A stretch of 64,000 nt of DNA, from assembly GCF_001038505.1 (NCBI RefSeq), contig NZ_LDPY01000002.1:372001-436000 (forward strand), written 5' to 3'. The first letter of the stretch is position 1; each line of letters begins with the position of its first letter. This DNA comes from Puniceibacterium sp. IMCC21224. GTDB lineage: Bacteria > Pseudomonadota > Alphaproteobacteria > Rhodobacterales > Rhodobacteraceae. Below, piece after piece: positions 35,271-43,780 of the stretch. The position numbers were made by a program, and so were the translations under genes. The notes under the pieces were generated by a model that was not told where the DNA came from, did no database searches, and was given only the letters and a program-made list of their open reading frames with translations.

Positions 35271-37319
35271 CTACATCGACGGCACGATCCGCGCCAATGC
35301 GGGCACCAGATCGCCGAGCACCGTGGGCGGCCATGGCACATGGATGACCCGTTCAAAGATCGCATAGACTGCCACTGTGACGCAGGCCGCGTAGATCAGC
35401 GTCAGTTTCCACGGCTCATCCCCCTCCAGCCGCATGTAGGCGACGATCATAACCGGCACCGTCGGGATCAGACCGATGGTGGCCATCGACCCGAGAAACG
35501 CCAGAAACCAGCCAAAGAAGATCGCCGCGCGGATCAGGATGACGCGGGTTTCGCCGCCGTCTTCGGAGGCCAGGTCCATGTGGATTCCGCGGTGCTCCGT
35601 GCTGGCCTGAACCCCGCTGCCGCGCCCCGAAAAGACCAGATAGATCAGGCTGAGCGACCCGGCGATCAGCAGGACCGTGGCCACCGCCGTCGGCCCGACG
35701 CGGGCGCCAAAGCTCCAGTCCTGCGCCTGGTACAGCATCCAGCCGCCGATCCCCAGAAAGAACGCATAGAGCAGGTCGCTGGCCCGGACCGATAGCCGCC
35801 CCGACGGCAGCAGCGCCCGCGCGCCACCGTGGCGCATCTCGGTCCAGATCGGCCGCAGCAGCACCAGCGCCGACATCACCAGAAGGATCACGACCACAGG
35901 ACGCAGCAGCCATTCGGCATCGTACCGCTGGATCGAGATCGCCATATAGCGTTCGATCAGCGCGCCCAGCACCAGCCCCAGGATCAGCGGCGGGCGCGGC
36001 CAGCGCAGCCGCTTCATTGCCCAGCCGAGTAGCCCAAAGAACAGCAGCGCATAAAGATCACCCCAGCTGCGCGACCCCTGGAACGCCCCGACATAGACCA
36101 CCGACATGATCGCGGGCAGCACCAGCGTATAGCGCAGGGTCGAGATCTTGGCGAAATAGCCGCTCATCAGGAAACAAATGCCGGCGCCGAAAACGTTGGC
36201 CAGCGCGATGCTCCAGACCAGCGTGTAGGTCACGTTAAGGTCGGTGGTTAACATCGCCGGGCCGGGCACAAAGCCATGTACCATGATCGCCCCAAGCAGG
36301 ATCGCCTGCGCCGCGCCGCTGGGCACGCCAAAGGCGATGGTGGGCACAAGACTGCCGCCTTCCTTGGCGTTGTTGGCCGATTCCGGCGCGATCACACCAC
36401 GCACGTCGCCCTTGCCAAAGGTTTCGGCCGCACCCTTTTCGGTGCGCAGCGCGTGGCCGTAGGCGATCCAGTCGGTCACCGAACCGGTGATCCCCGGAAT
36501 GATACCCAGAATGGCCCCGATGGACGAACAGCGCAGACACAGGAACCAGTTGTCCATCACATCTTTGGCGCCCTGAACCATGCCGCTGACATGGCTAAAC
36601 TCGATCTTGTCGGCCACGGATTTGCGCTTGATCGCGATGTCGCACAGTTCAGGCAGCGCAAAGATCCCCAACAGCACAGGAAGCATTGGCACCCCGTCCC
36701 AGAGGTAGAGCACATTTTCCGCCCAGCGGACGGTGCCGGTTTGCAGGTCGGTGCCGATCATGCTGATCAGGATGCCGAAACAGGCCACGATGATGCCGCG
36801 CAGCGGGGCGTTGCCCGACAGCGACGACACCATGGCGATGCCAAAGATCGTCAGCCCCAGCAGTTCGGGCGTGCCGATCGACAGCACAAACGGCCGGATC
36901 ACCGGGATCGAAACCGCCAGCACCAGCGCCCCGAACAGGCCACCCAGCAGCGAGGCACTGAACCCGGCGCTGAGCGCGCGCCCGGCCTCGCCCTTCTTGG
37001 TCATCGGAAAACCGTCAAGCACCGTGGCCTGCGACGCCGAGGTGCCCGGCACCCCGAACATTACCGCCGGGATCGTATCCGAGGTTGACGTTACCGAATG
37101 CATCCCCAGCAGCATCGCAAAGGCGGCATATGGGTCCATCGAATAGGTGAACGGCACCAGCAGCGCAAATCCGGTGATGCCGCCGATCCCGGGCAACAAC
37201 CCGATGGCAAGGCCGACGAACACGCCGATACACAGAAACCCGATGCGTTCAAGTTGAATGATGGTGCCGAATGCCTGTCCGGCGGCATGCAGCATATAGG
37301 CGAAATCAAAAGCTTCCAT
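35271..37319 (-). CDS. TctA-TctB fusion permease of a tripartite tricarboxylate transporter (1)
   Basis: 682 residues, far longer than the usual 500 for TctA. Residues 1 to about 495 are TctA: GLLPGIGGITGFALLVPFTY near 40, HSVTSTSDTIPAVMFGVPGTSASQATVLDG near 73, GAILGIIPGITGSVTDWIAYGHAL near 270, APESANNAKEGGSLVPTIAFGVPSGAAQAILLGA near 312. The C-terminal part, about 510-682, has four helices arranged like TctB (SDLLYAFFLGIGGWMLY; VGPTAVATVLLIAGSLSLIYL; FFGWFLAFLGSMATIGLIPTVPVMIVAYM; a last helix). One polypeptide thus seems to carry both membrane subunits. No TctC follows it; the nearest is divergent at 37793. Confidence 0.85.
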   Translation of the reverse strand: MEAFDFAYMLHAAGQAFGTIIQLERIGFLCIGVFVGLAIGLLPGIGGITGFALLVPFTYSMDPYAAFAMLLGMHSVTSTSDTIPAVMFGVPGTSASQATVLDGFPMTKKGEAGRALSAGFSASLLGGLFGALVLAVSIPVIRPFVLSIGTPELLGLTIFGIAMVSSLSGNAPLRGIIVACFGILISMIGTDLQTGTVRWAENVLYLWDGVPMLPVLLGIFALPELCDIAIKRKSVADKIEFSHVSGMVQGAKDVMDNWFLCLRCSSIGAILGIIPGITGSVTDWIAYGHALRTEKGAAETFGKGDVRGVIAPESANNAKEGGSLVPTIAFGVPSGAAQAILLGAIMVHGFVPGPAMLTTDLNVTYTLVWSIALANVFGAGICFLMSGYFAKISTLRYTLVLPAIMSVVYVGAFQGSRSWGDLYALLFFGLLGWAMKRLRWPRPPLILGLVLGALIERYMAISIQRYDAEWLLRPVVVILLVMSALVLLRPIWTEMRHGGARALLPSGRLSVRASDLLYAFFLGIGGWMLYQAQDWSFGARVGPTAVATVLLIAGSLSLIYLVFSGRGSGVQASTEHRGIHMDLASEDGGETRVILIRAAIFFGWFLAFLGSMATIGLIPTVPVMIVAYMRLEGDEPWKLTLIYAACVTVAVYAIFERVIHVPWPPTVLGDLVPALARIVPSM

Positions 37320-37324
37320 TGGTC

Positions 37325-37432
37325 CTAGCCCCTTCCGTCCGTGATCGCGCGCCCTTTGCGTGTCGCGGATGTCGGTGGCCAGGATGCCCCGGTGTTATCC
37401 CGCGTGAACGTTGTCCTCAGTCTGGTACGCAT
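37325..37432 (-). CDS. 35-codon leader ORF before the TctA-TctB fusion
   Basis: An ATG at 37432 with an excellent ribosome site (GAGGGAGAAACC) opens a 35-codon frame rich in Thr and Arg (MRTRLRTTFTRDNTGASW) that stops five bases before the fusion gene's ATG. No homology is recognised and no membrane segment is visible. Its position and translation signal suggest a translated leader coupling expression of the permease, or a remnant of a lost upstream gene. Confidence 0.4.
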   Translation of the reverse strand: MRTRLRTTFTRDNTGASWPPTSATRKGRAITDGRG

Positions 37433-37792
37433 GGTTTCTCCCTCAGGGCGTGCCGGGGGACGCAGTGAACGCTGCATCTGCCAGCCAGATTGCGTGGCCA
37501 TGACGGTGATCTGTGGACGCGCGCCCGGCAAATCGTTTTGCCCCACCTTGCCATAGGTTTCCGGTGCAGGTGTTGCGCGGTTATTCCTCTTCTGCCAAGA
37601 ATCTGATTGGTGGTGACGTGGTCCCGATGGGCCATCGCGCGAACGGTCTGCCATAATAAGGGTCGCAGTGCCGAGCCGCCCTGACCGCGTTGCGCAGATC
37701 CGGATCGGATAGCGCTGCAATTGGTTCAGGCCCGGCGCGCAAAGCTGCGCGTCCGGGCCAAAGGCCGCAATGGGATAACCAGGAGGAACACT
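37433..37792. promoter_or_regulatory. Divergent intergenic region between two TTT operons
   Basis: 360 bases separate the leader ORF of the TctA-TctB fusion (-) from tctC (+). No gene is visible. It must carry promoters for both directions. The right end has AGGAGGAACACT as the tctC ribosome site. I saw no strong palindrome. Confidence 0.4.
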
Positions 37793-38791
37793 ATGATAAC
37801 GACGACCAGACGGGCCTTTTCCCGCGGGGGTATGCTGATCGCCGCCGCTGCCATCGCCTCGACACTTGGTGTGGGCAGTGCTGCGGCACAGGATTACCCC
37901 AACAAACCGGTCGACATCGTGCTGGGCTTTGGTACCGGCGGCGTTTCGGACATCATCGCCCGCACCCTCGCGCCAGAGCTGGAAGCAGCCCTAGGCCAGC
38001 GCTTTGTCGTCAAGAATGTGCCGGGTGCCGGCGGCACCGTGGCGTCGCAGACGGTGACCGAAGCGGGCAATGACGGCTACACGCTGCTCAACGTCGGCGC
38101 GTCCGGCCCGATCAAGAAGACGCTTCTGCCGAACCAGCCGTTCGATCAGGTCGACGATTTCGAACCAGTGGCCCCGGTGGCCAACTTTGGTCTGGTCGTC
38201 GTGGTGGCGCCGGACGGACAGTTTGCCTCGCTGGACGATCTTCTGACCTTTGGCCGCGCCAACCCCGGCGCGCTGAACGTCGGGACGGTGCAGGTCGGCA
38301 GCACGCAGTTTCTGGCCGCCAAGCTGTTCCTCAGCGTCGCCGGTATCGACGCGGTGGTGGTGCCGTACAGCTCGACCCCCGAGCTGATGGGCGGCGTTGC
38401 CCGCGGCGAGGTCGAAGTCGCGTTCGAGATCATTCCCGGTGCCAAGGCAGCCGTCGACAACGCGCAGGTCCGGCCGGTGGCCACGACGATGAACACCCGT
38501 TCGGCGCTGTTCCCTGATCTGCCCACCGTCGAGGAATCCGGCGTGGCCCCCTATGACGTGTCCAGCTGGAACGGCTATTCCGCGCCCATCGGTGTGCCCG
38601 ACGAGGTCAAGGAAACGCTGTCCTCTGCCGTGCAGACGATCCTGCAAAAGCCCGAGATCAAGGAAAAGCTGGCCGCCGTCGGCGCCGAGCCGTATGTCGG
38701 CACCGCTGCCGACATGGTCAAACGGCAGGAACAGGAAACCGAGATGTGGGAAAAGGTCATCGTAGAGGCCGGTGTGCCCATCGAAGGCTGA
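37793..38791 (+). CDS. tctC: Tripartite tricarboxylate transporter receptor TctC (Bug protein)
   Basis: 332 residues from the ATG at 37793. N-terminal TTRRAFSRGGMLIAAAAIASTLG with TRRAF resembles a Tat signal, cleaved after AAAQ. The mature protein opens DYPNKPVDIVLGFGTGGVSDIIARTLAPELE, then NVPGAGGTVASQTVTEAGNDGYTLL and VPYSSTPELMGGVARGEVEVAFE, all conventional TctC. With tctB and tctA downstream it makes a canonical complete TTT system, unlike the fused permease on the other strand. Confidence 0.93.
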   Translation: MITTTRRAFSRGGMLIAAAAIASTLGVGSAAAQDYPNKPVDIVLGFGTGGVSDIIARTLAPELEAALGQRFVVKNVPGAGGTVASQTVTEAGNDGYTLLNVGASGPIKKTLLPNQPFDQVDDFEPVAPVANFGLVVVVAPDGQFASLDDLLTFGRANPGALNVGTVQVGSTQFLAAKLFLSVAGIDAVVVPYSSTPELMGGVARGEVEVAFEIIPGAKAAVDNAQVRPVATTMNTRSALFPDLPTVEESGVAPYDVSSWNGYSAPIGVPDEVKETLSSAVQTILQKPEIKEKLAAVGAEPYVGTAADMVKRQEQETEMWEKVIVEAGVPIEG

Positions 38792-38809
38792 AGCCGCGCG
38801 AATACGTTG

Positions 38810-38836
38810 AAGGGGCGCCCTAACAGAGCGCCCCTT
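38810..38836 (+). other. Intercistronic hairpin between tctC and tctB
   Basis: AAGGGGCGC (38810-38818) pairs perfectly with GCGCCCCTT (38828-38836). Located just after tctC and followed by non-U sequence, it fits a stabilising or attenuating hairpin that raises receptor over permease expression. Confidence 0.6.
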
Positions 38837-38862
38837 GATGCACGATACGGAAGGATTAGAAC

Positions 38863-39303
38863 ATGACGAGACGGGATATGGTTGCGGGTCTGGCGCTGAT
38901 CGTGATGGGTGGGGCCTATGCGGCCCATACTCTCGCGACGCTGCCGATCGGCACGTTGCGGCAGATGGGGCCGGGGATGTTTCCGATGGGCCTCGGCCTG
39001 CTGCTGGCCGGTCTGGGTGTCGGCGTTGCGGTGCCAGCCCTGGCGCGTGACGTGCCGATGCCGACTGTCCCGCACCGCAGCCTGTGGATGTGCATCGGCA
39101 CCGTCATCGCATTTGCGCTGATCATTCCGCGCTTTGGGCTGATCCCGGCGGTCGTCGCCTCGACCATCATCGCCGCGCTGGCGATCCGCAGCAGCCGATG
39201 GCAGGTCATCCTGCCGATGGCCGTGCTGATGGTGCCGCTGTCCTGGTTCGTCTTTGTCTTTCTGCTGCAAATCGACATCCCGCTAGCGCAGTGGAGGCTG
39301 TGA
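38863..39303 (+). CDS. tctB: Tripartite tricarboxylate transporter small subunit TctB
   Basis: 146 residues, four helices. The start ATG at 38863 follows GAAGGATT. TctB features: VAGLALIVMGGAYAAHTL, the MGPGMFPMGLGLLLAGLGVGVAV glycine-rich second helix, then IPRFGLIPAVVASTIIAALA and a C-terminal helix. Its stop overlaps the tctA start region (TGATGG at 39301), giving coupled translation. Confidence 0.9.
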   Translation: MTRRDMVAGLALIVMGGAYAAHTLATLPIGTLRQMGPGMFPMGLGLLLAGLGVGVAVPALARDVPMPTVPHRSLWMCIGTVIAFALIIPRFGLIPAVVASTIIAALAIRSSRWQVILPMAVLMVPLSWFVFVFLLQIDIPLAQWRL

Positions 39304-40832
39304 TGGATTTCCTTGCACAGTTCGGCGCCAACCTTTCCATCGGGTTCGAAACGGCGTTTTCGCTGGTCAGCCTGGGCTATGTCACGCTCGGTGTTCTGGT
39401 CGGCATCTTCATCGGCGTGCTGCCCGGCATCGGTGCCGTCACCGCCATTGCCCTGCTGATGCCGCTGGCGTTCCAGCTCGATGCCACATCTGGCCTGATC
39501 CTGCTGGCAGGCATCTGGTACGGGTCGACCTTTGGCGGGTCGATCACCGCGATCCTGCTGAACATTCCCGGCACCACATCCAACGCCGTGACCTGTATCG
39601 ACGGCAACGCGATGACCCGTCAGGGCCGCGCCAGCCTGGCGTTGCTGACCGCAGTCGCTGCGTCGTTTATCGGCGGCAGCATCGGCATTCTGATCATCAT
39701 GCTGTTCACCGCCCCGATCGCGCATTACGCGGCCGAGTTTTCCTCGGTCGAATATTTCTCGCTCATCGTCTTTGGCCTTGTCGCGGCGTCGTCGATCAAT
39801 GCCGGGTCGGTGGCCAAGGGGCTCGCGACGGTCGTTTTCGGCATCATGGTCGGCGTTGTCGGCACCGACCTCTATACCGGGCAGGGGCGAATGACCTTTG
39901 GCAACCTCGACCTGATGGATGGGATCACGCTGGTTTCGGTCTCGATGGGCGTTTTCGGCGTCTCCGAAGTGATCGCCACCATAAAGGAGGCCCGCACCCG
40001 CGCCTTTGACCGCAAGGGCATCACCTTTCGCGCGATGATCCCGACCCGGGCCGAGGCGCGCGCCACGTTCGGGCCGATCCTGCGTGGCAGCGGCGTCGGC
40101 GCGTTCTTCGGCACGCTTCCCGGCACCGGCCCAGCGATTGCCGCCTTCATGGCCTATGCGGTCGAAGGTCGGGTGTCGAAGAACCGCGCAAACCTGGGCA
40201 AGGGCGCAATCGAAGGCGTAGCCGCACCCGAGGCCGCCAACAATGCCGCCGACATGACCGCGTTCATCCCAACGCTGGCGCTGGGTATTCCCGGCAGTGC
40301 CACCATGGCGCTGATGCTGGGCGCGCTGATCGTCAACGGCATCTCACCCGGGCCGCAGTTGATGGCGAACGAACCGGCGCTGTTCTGGGGTCTGATCGTC
40401 AGTTTCTGGATCGGCAACCTGATGCTACTGGTGCTGTCGATCCCGCTGATCGGAGTCTGGGCGCGGCTGCTGCTGGTGCCGTTCAACATTCTGATGCCTG
40501 CAATCCTGGTGTTCATCTGCCTAGGCGCCTACAGCGTTAGTCACAGCGCCACCGATGTCTGGCTGGTCGCCCTGCTGGGCCTGCTGGGGTACTTTGCCCG
40601 CAGCTACGGCTTTCCGCTGGCACCGGTGATCCTGGGCTTTGTACTTGGCCCCATGCTCGAGGAACATTTCCGCCGGGCCATGCTGATTTCGCGCGGAAAT
40701 TTCGACGTGTTCCTGACCAGCCCGGCCAGCGCCGTGCTGCTGGGGCTGACCGCGATGATTCTGGTGTCCAGCGTCTGGAGCAGTGTCCGGCGGTCGCGGC
40801 CGCAGGTGGAGGTGGAGGTGGATGCAAAATAG
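39303..40832 (+). CDS. tctA: Tripartite tricarboxylate transporter large subunit TctA
   Basis: 509 residues. Signatures: IGVLPGIGAVTAIALLMPLAF near 38, GSTFGGSITAILLNIPGTTSNAVTCIDG near 75-100, GVGAFFGTLPGTGPAIAAFMAYAVEG near 265, APEAANNAADMTAFIPTLALGIPGSATMALMLGAL near 312. It closely parallels the tctA at 29744, suggesting related substrates or duplication of the whole transporter. It is the last gene of the tctCBA operon; IS debris begins about 170 bases downstream. Confidence 0.94.
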   Translation: MDFLAQFGANLSIGFETAFSLVSLGYVTLGVLVGIFIGVLPGIGAVTAIALLMPLAFQLDATSGLILLAGIWYGSTFGGSITAILLNIPGTTSNAVTCIDGNAMTRQGRASLALLTAVAASFIGGSIGILIIMLFTAPIAHYAAEFSSVEYFSLIVFGLVAASSINAGSVAKGLATVVFGIMVGVVGTDLYTGQGRMTFGNLDLMDGITLVSVSMGVFGVSEVIATIKEARTRAFDRKGITFRAMIPTRAEARATFGPILRGSGVGAFFGTLPGTGPAIAAFMAYAVEGRVSKNRANLGKGAIEGVAAPEAANNAADMTAFIPTLALGIPGSATMALMLGALIVNGISPGPQLMANEPALFWGLIVSFWIGNLMLLVLSIPLIGVWARLLLVPFNILMPAILVFICLGAYSVSHSATDVWLVALLGLLGYFARSYGFPLAPVILGFVLGPMLEEHFRRAMLISRGNFDVFLTSPASAVLLGLTAMILVSSVWSSVRRSRPQVEVEVDAK

Positions 40833-40999
40833 GTTGGGGCCCCAAGCTAGAAGGTCTGGTTGGGCCGGTGCGCAGATTGCGCCAATCCCAATCTCGGAGA
40901 AAGACGACCGGAAGACGGCAGACGTCCTATTCTGTGGAAAAACACCGTGCTGCGACCGCGGGGATTTTGTCCTTGAACGTGCCGCAAGCGCTTTTCCCA

Positions 41000-41262
41000 T
41001 CAGGCTTTTTGCAATTGCTGCGGCGCAGGAAACATCTTGGCCAATTTACGGAGGTTTTGGGCGGTGGCGGCGAGAATAAATTCGTCATTTGCGCCGTTCG
41101 GGCCGCGTAGTCGACGTCTTCCCGGCCCCAGAAGACGTTTGAGGTGAGCGAAGAGCATTTCGACCTTCTTCCTTAATCACATCGACACGGCATATTGATC
41201 GGTCTTCGCAATGTCGCGTGCGATTTTGCAGGCGTCCTCGTGTTCCGCACGGCAATGTAGTC
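41000..41262 (-). pseudogene. IS1182-family transposase C-terminal remnant
   Basis: On the minus strand: HCRAEHEDACKIARDIAKTD, an in-frame stop, LRKKVEMLFAHLKRLLGPGR, then RLRGPNGANDEFILAATAQN and LRKLAKMFP before the natural stop at 41000. This matches the C-terminus of IS1182-type DDE transposases (RKKVEMLFAHLKR, RGPNGAxDEF-LAATAQNLRKLAK). The rest of the gene is missing and the stop inside confirms decay. The 170 bases between tctA and this fragment show nothing recognisable. Confidence 0.8.
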
Positions 41263-41332
41263 CGTAACCGCCCTCCCGACGGCATCGATGTGCCAAGGTG
41301 GGTCAGCAATGACCCACAAAAGGAGAGCGGTC

Positions 41333-42064
41333 ATGTCAGATATTATCACGGTCGGCGTCGATTTGGCGAAAAATGTGTTCCAAGTGCATGGAGCTGATAG
41401 TTGAGGCCGCGCAGTTCTGCGTAAGAAGTTGCGGCGCGCTCAGGTTCTGGATTTTTTCAGCCAACTTCCGCGATGCGTCGTTACGACGGAGGCGTGTGGC
41501 GGCGCCCATTTCTGGGCGCGCGAGATTGGCAAGTTGGGTCATGAGGTACGTCTGATCCCGCCCGCCTACGTCAAACCCTTCGTCAAGCGCCAGAAGAACG
41601 ACATGGCGGATGCCGAAGCGATTTGCGAAGCGACGGTGCGCCCGACGAGCCAAGGAGAATGACCTGGCCCGGCGTCTGATGACTATGCCAGGCATTGACC
41701 CCCTGATCGCAACAGCAATCGCAGTGCTGGCCCCGCCGCCAGAGACGTTCCGCAAGGCACGCGACTTCGCCGCTTGGCCAGGTTTTAGTGCCGCGACAGC
41801 ATTCGACAGGTGGCAAGCAGCGCCTTGCAGCCACGACAAGAATGGACGAGCGGTCGCTCAGGCGCCTTCTGATCATCGGTGCCAACGCGTCATTATCAAA
41901 CGGCACACCCATGCTTCAGCCCAGCCGGGTACGTGGCTGGACGGGGTGCTGTCCCGCAAGCCGCCGATGCTGGTGCGGGTGGCGCTCGCGAACAAGATGG
42001 CGCGGATCGTCTGGGCCTTATGGCCCGCGGTGGCGTTTACCAGTCTCCGGCCACAGCGGCATAA
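41333..42064 (+). pseudogene. IS110-family transposase, internally deleted
   Basis: An intact start (MSDIITVGVDLAKNVFQVHG at 41333, the DEDD first Asp) is interrupted by a stop, continues as VTTEACGGAHFWAREIGKLG and KPFVKRQKNDMADAEAICEA, then jumps directly to RAKENDLARRLMTMPGIDPL near 41650. The central part of the protein is therefore deleted. After more frame changes, KMARIVWAL and MARGGVYQSPATAA end at 42064. The roughly 300 bases after it (to 42370) look like the native 3' noncoding end of the element. Confidence 0.85.
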
Positions 42065-42371
42065 GCCCGCTGTAGGTCGCGAGGACGTCGGAGCGGAAGA
42101 GGGCGCGCAACAGTCGTGAGACGGGATCGGGAGAACCAGTGTGCAACAGAGTGCCATTGAGCAGGAGGCTTTGATCTGGACCCGACCTTCGAACACCATA
42201 CGGGCCTGCGGCATGCATGACGCCGCATCTTGAGGCCGGACACATGTCAGCACCCGGTGACGCGCTAAAATCAGCTCTGAAGTTTCCTCTTGCGCAAGGG
42301 GCGGTTATACATGTCAGCACAAATCTGTTGATGGGATTCACTGTATGGCTTCAGCGTGATAGCTGAGTGGG

Positions 42372-42417
42372 ATGAGCAGTTTGGCCCCTACGAAGTACGA
42401 GACCAAGAATTGGTCGT
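42372..42417 (+). pseudogene. IS5-family transposase, first 15 codons
   Basis: MSSLAPTKYETKNWSS resembles the opening of IS5-family transposases (M-x-x-PT-Y-T-NW-Y). The homology stops abruptly at about 42417, where replication-initiator sequence continues in the same frame, so it is a fusion junction left by a deletion or transposition. Confidence 0.5.
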
Positions 42418-42696
42418 CGTACATCAGCCAATGCATGGCCGCGCTGAGCGAAGGCTGCCAGGTCCATCGCAGCTTGCGCTTCAAGGCCTATGATTTGTTG
42501 GTTGCAACCAATCGTCAGACTTCGGGCCGCGGCTATGAGCTTTTGAAAGATGCCATGCGCCGCCTGCAAGGCACGCAGATCGAAACCAATCTGCGCCAGG
42601 GCGGAAAGGAATATTTCAAGATCCTCAGCCTGATCGATTCCGCCGAGATTATTCGGGAGACGCGCGACGGCCGCATGCTCGATATCGAAATCACCC
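42418..42696 (+). pseudogene. Plasmid replication initiator (RPA/RepA type) internal fragment
   Basis: The frame continues YISQCMAALSEGCQVHRSLR, FKAYDLLVATNRQTSGRGYE, LLKDAMRRLQGTQIETNLRQ and IRETRDGRMLDIEITLP. This is the core of the replication initiator protein A family of alphaproteobacterial plasmids (ISQLMAALNEGREVSRTLRLKAHD-like, ATNRxTSGxGY, RGGRM). N-terminal and C-terminal parts are replaced by an IS5 piece and an IS3 piece. It shows that this DNA once belonged to, or recombined with, a plasmid of this type. Non-functional. Confidence 0.82.
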
Positions 42697-42990
42697 TGCC
42701 CACTGCACGCTTGCGACCGCTACGTTTACGCACTGTTAACCCTTCTTCGCGGTAGAACCGATACAGCTTCTTCCAATTCACCGCCCAGCCTTCACGTTTG
42801 AGCAAGATGTGCAGCCGCCGATATCCAAAGCGCCGTCGTTCAGATGACAGCGCCTTCAATCGGTCCCGTAAATCGGTGTCAGCAGGCCGCTTCGATACAC
42901 GCCGGTAGACGCGTGGATCAATCCCGGCCAAAGCGCAGGCTCGCTTCTGGTTGTATTGCTTCTCTTTCATGGCCCAGGCCGCAGCATTGC
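42697..42990 (-). pseudogene. IS3-family OrfB, N-terminal fragment
   Basis: KEKQYNQKRACALAGIDPRV, then LRDRLKALSSERRRFGYRRL, HILLKREGWAVNWKKLYRFY and REEGLTVRKRSGRKRA correspond to the HTH_21 part of OrfB (RFGYRRLHxLLxREG-xVNxKKxYRLYREEGL). The frame ends at the junction with the replication-initiator fragment before any DDE residue. Confidence 0.8.
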
Positions 42991-43271
42991 GTCGCGATCC
43001 AGGCCTCAAAAGTTTTTCCCAGCATCCCTTTGAGGGTCGACAGATCCATCATCTGCTCAGCAAGTAGCTTCTTGAGCTTGGCATTCTCCACTTCAAGCGC
43101 CTTCAGCTTCTTCGCGTCAGATACTTCCATGCCGCCATACTTGGAGCGCCACTTGTAGAACGTCGCATCGCTAACACCATGCTTGCGGCACAGATCCTTC
43201 GCGCCAAGCCCAGCTTGATGCTCTTTCAATATCCCAATGATCTGTTCTTCGCTGAAACGGCTTCTCTTCAT
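42918..43271 (-). CDS. IS3-family OrfA (IS407-like) in a truncated element
   Basis: 117 residues as read. MKRSRFSEEQIIGILKEHQA, GLGAKDLCRKHGVSDATFYK and WRSKYGGMEVSDAKKLKALE are the HTH plus coiled-coil of this group; LAEQMMDLSTLKGMLGKTF is its usual end. The remaining 25 residues are read-through into the orfB region after a frame alteration. It is probably translated but useless for transposition, because the element lacks the catalytic core. Confidence 0.75.
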   Translation of the reverse strand: MKRSRFSEEQIIGILKEHQAGLGAKDLCRKHGVSDATFYKWRSKYGGMEVSDAKKLKALEVENAKLKKLLAEQMMDLSTLKGMLGKTFEAWIATQCCGLGHEREAIQPEASLRFGRD

Positions 43272-43336
43272 CTTCTTTCTCCTCAGTTGGAGAACAGGCT
43301 AACCAAAAACGCCGGACTTTTCAGGGGAGCAGGTCA

Positions 43337-43548
43337 GTCGAACGGGCCAGCCGATCGAGCCGTGCCACGATCAACGTGTCACCGGCTTGCAAAGCGTCAA
43401 GCGCCTTGGCGAGTTGTGGTCGATCTGATCACGCCGCACCAATTATCTCCTGGAACAATAGGTCGCATCCATGTGCGCGCAACTGTTCAAGCTGAGCATC
43501 AAGGGTCTGGCCAGAGGTCGATACACGGGCATAAGCGACGGTTTTCAT
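43337..43548 (-). pseudogene. Serine resolvase/invertase N-terminal fragment
   Basis: From ATG 43548: MKTVAYARVSTSGQTLDAQL with the catalytic Ser in YARVSTSGQ, EQLRAHGCDLLFQEI, an in-frame stop, then DRPQLAKALDALQAGDTLIV and ARLDRLARSTDL, truncated by the IS3 end at 43336. This is the catalytic domain of a Tn3-type resolvase or DNA invertase. It lacks the DNA-binding half. Another sign of plasmid or transposon ancestry. Confidence 0.83.
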
Positions 43549-43780
43549 ACCGCCATTATGCACGCGATTCTTGAACGCTCCAAGCTGTTGATTTCATTTA
43601 CTAACCAAGTGCTTGCAAAAGTTTTGATTTCTGCACGCACTTACACGCCGGCTCAATGAGCAAAACTACCGGCGCGGCGCTTACAAAATGGCCGGATCGT
43701 TCAGGGCCGCAAAGGGTTGCCCGGGGCCTCGAAAGACGTCAAGATGTGTCAGAAACCGGCGCACCCGGGGAAGACGCGCG

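Larger units (their letters stand above)
42697..43336 (-). mobile_element. Truncated IS3-family element (IS407-like group)
   Basis: The right (5') end, on the minus strand, begins TGACCTGCTCCCCTGAAAAG at 43336, a typical terminal repeat of the IS407-like group. It is followed by orfA and the first third of orfB, then stops abruptly at about 42697 where replication-initiator sequence begins. The other terminal repeat is missing. The 5' end abuts a resolvase fragment, which it interrupts. Confidence 0.8.

Noticed and set aside
42918..43336. Active IS3 element at the replication-initiator junction
   Set aside because: The catalytic DDE part and one terminal repeat are missing; only orfA and the start of orfB remain.
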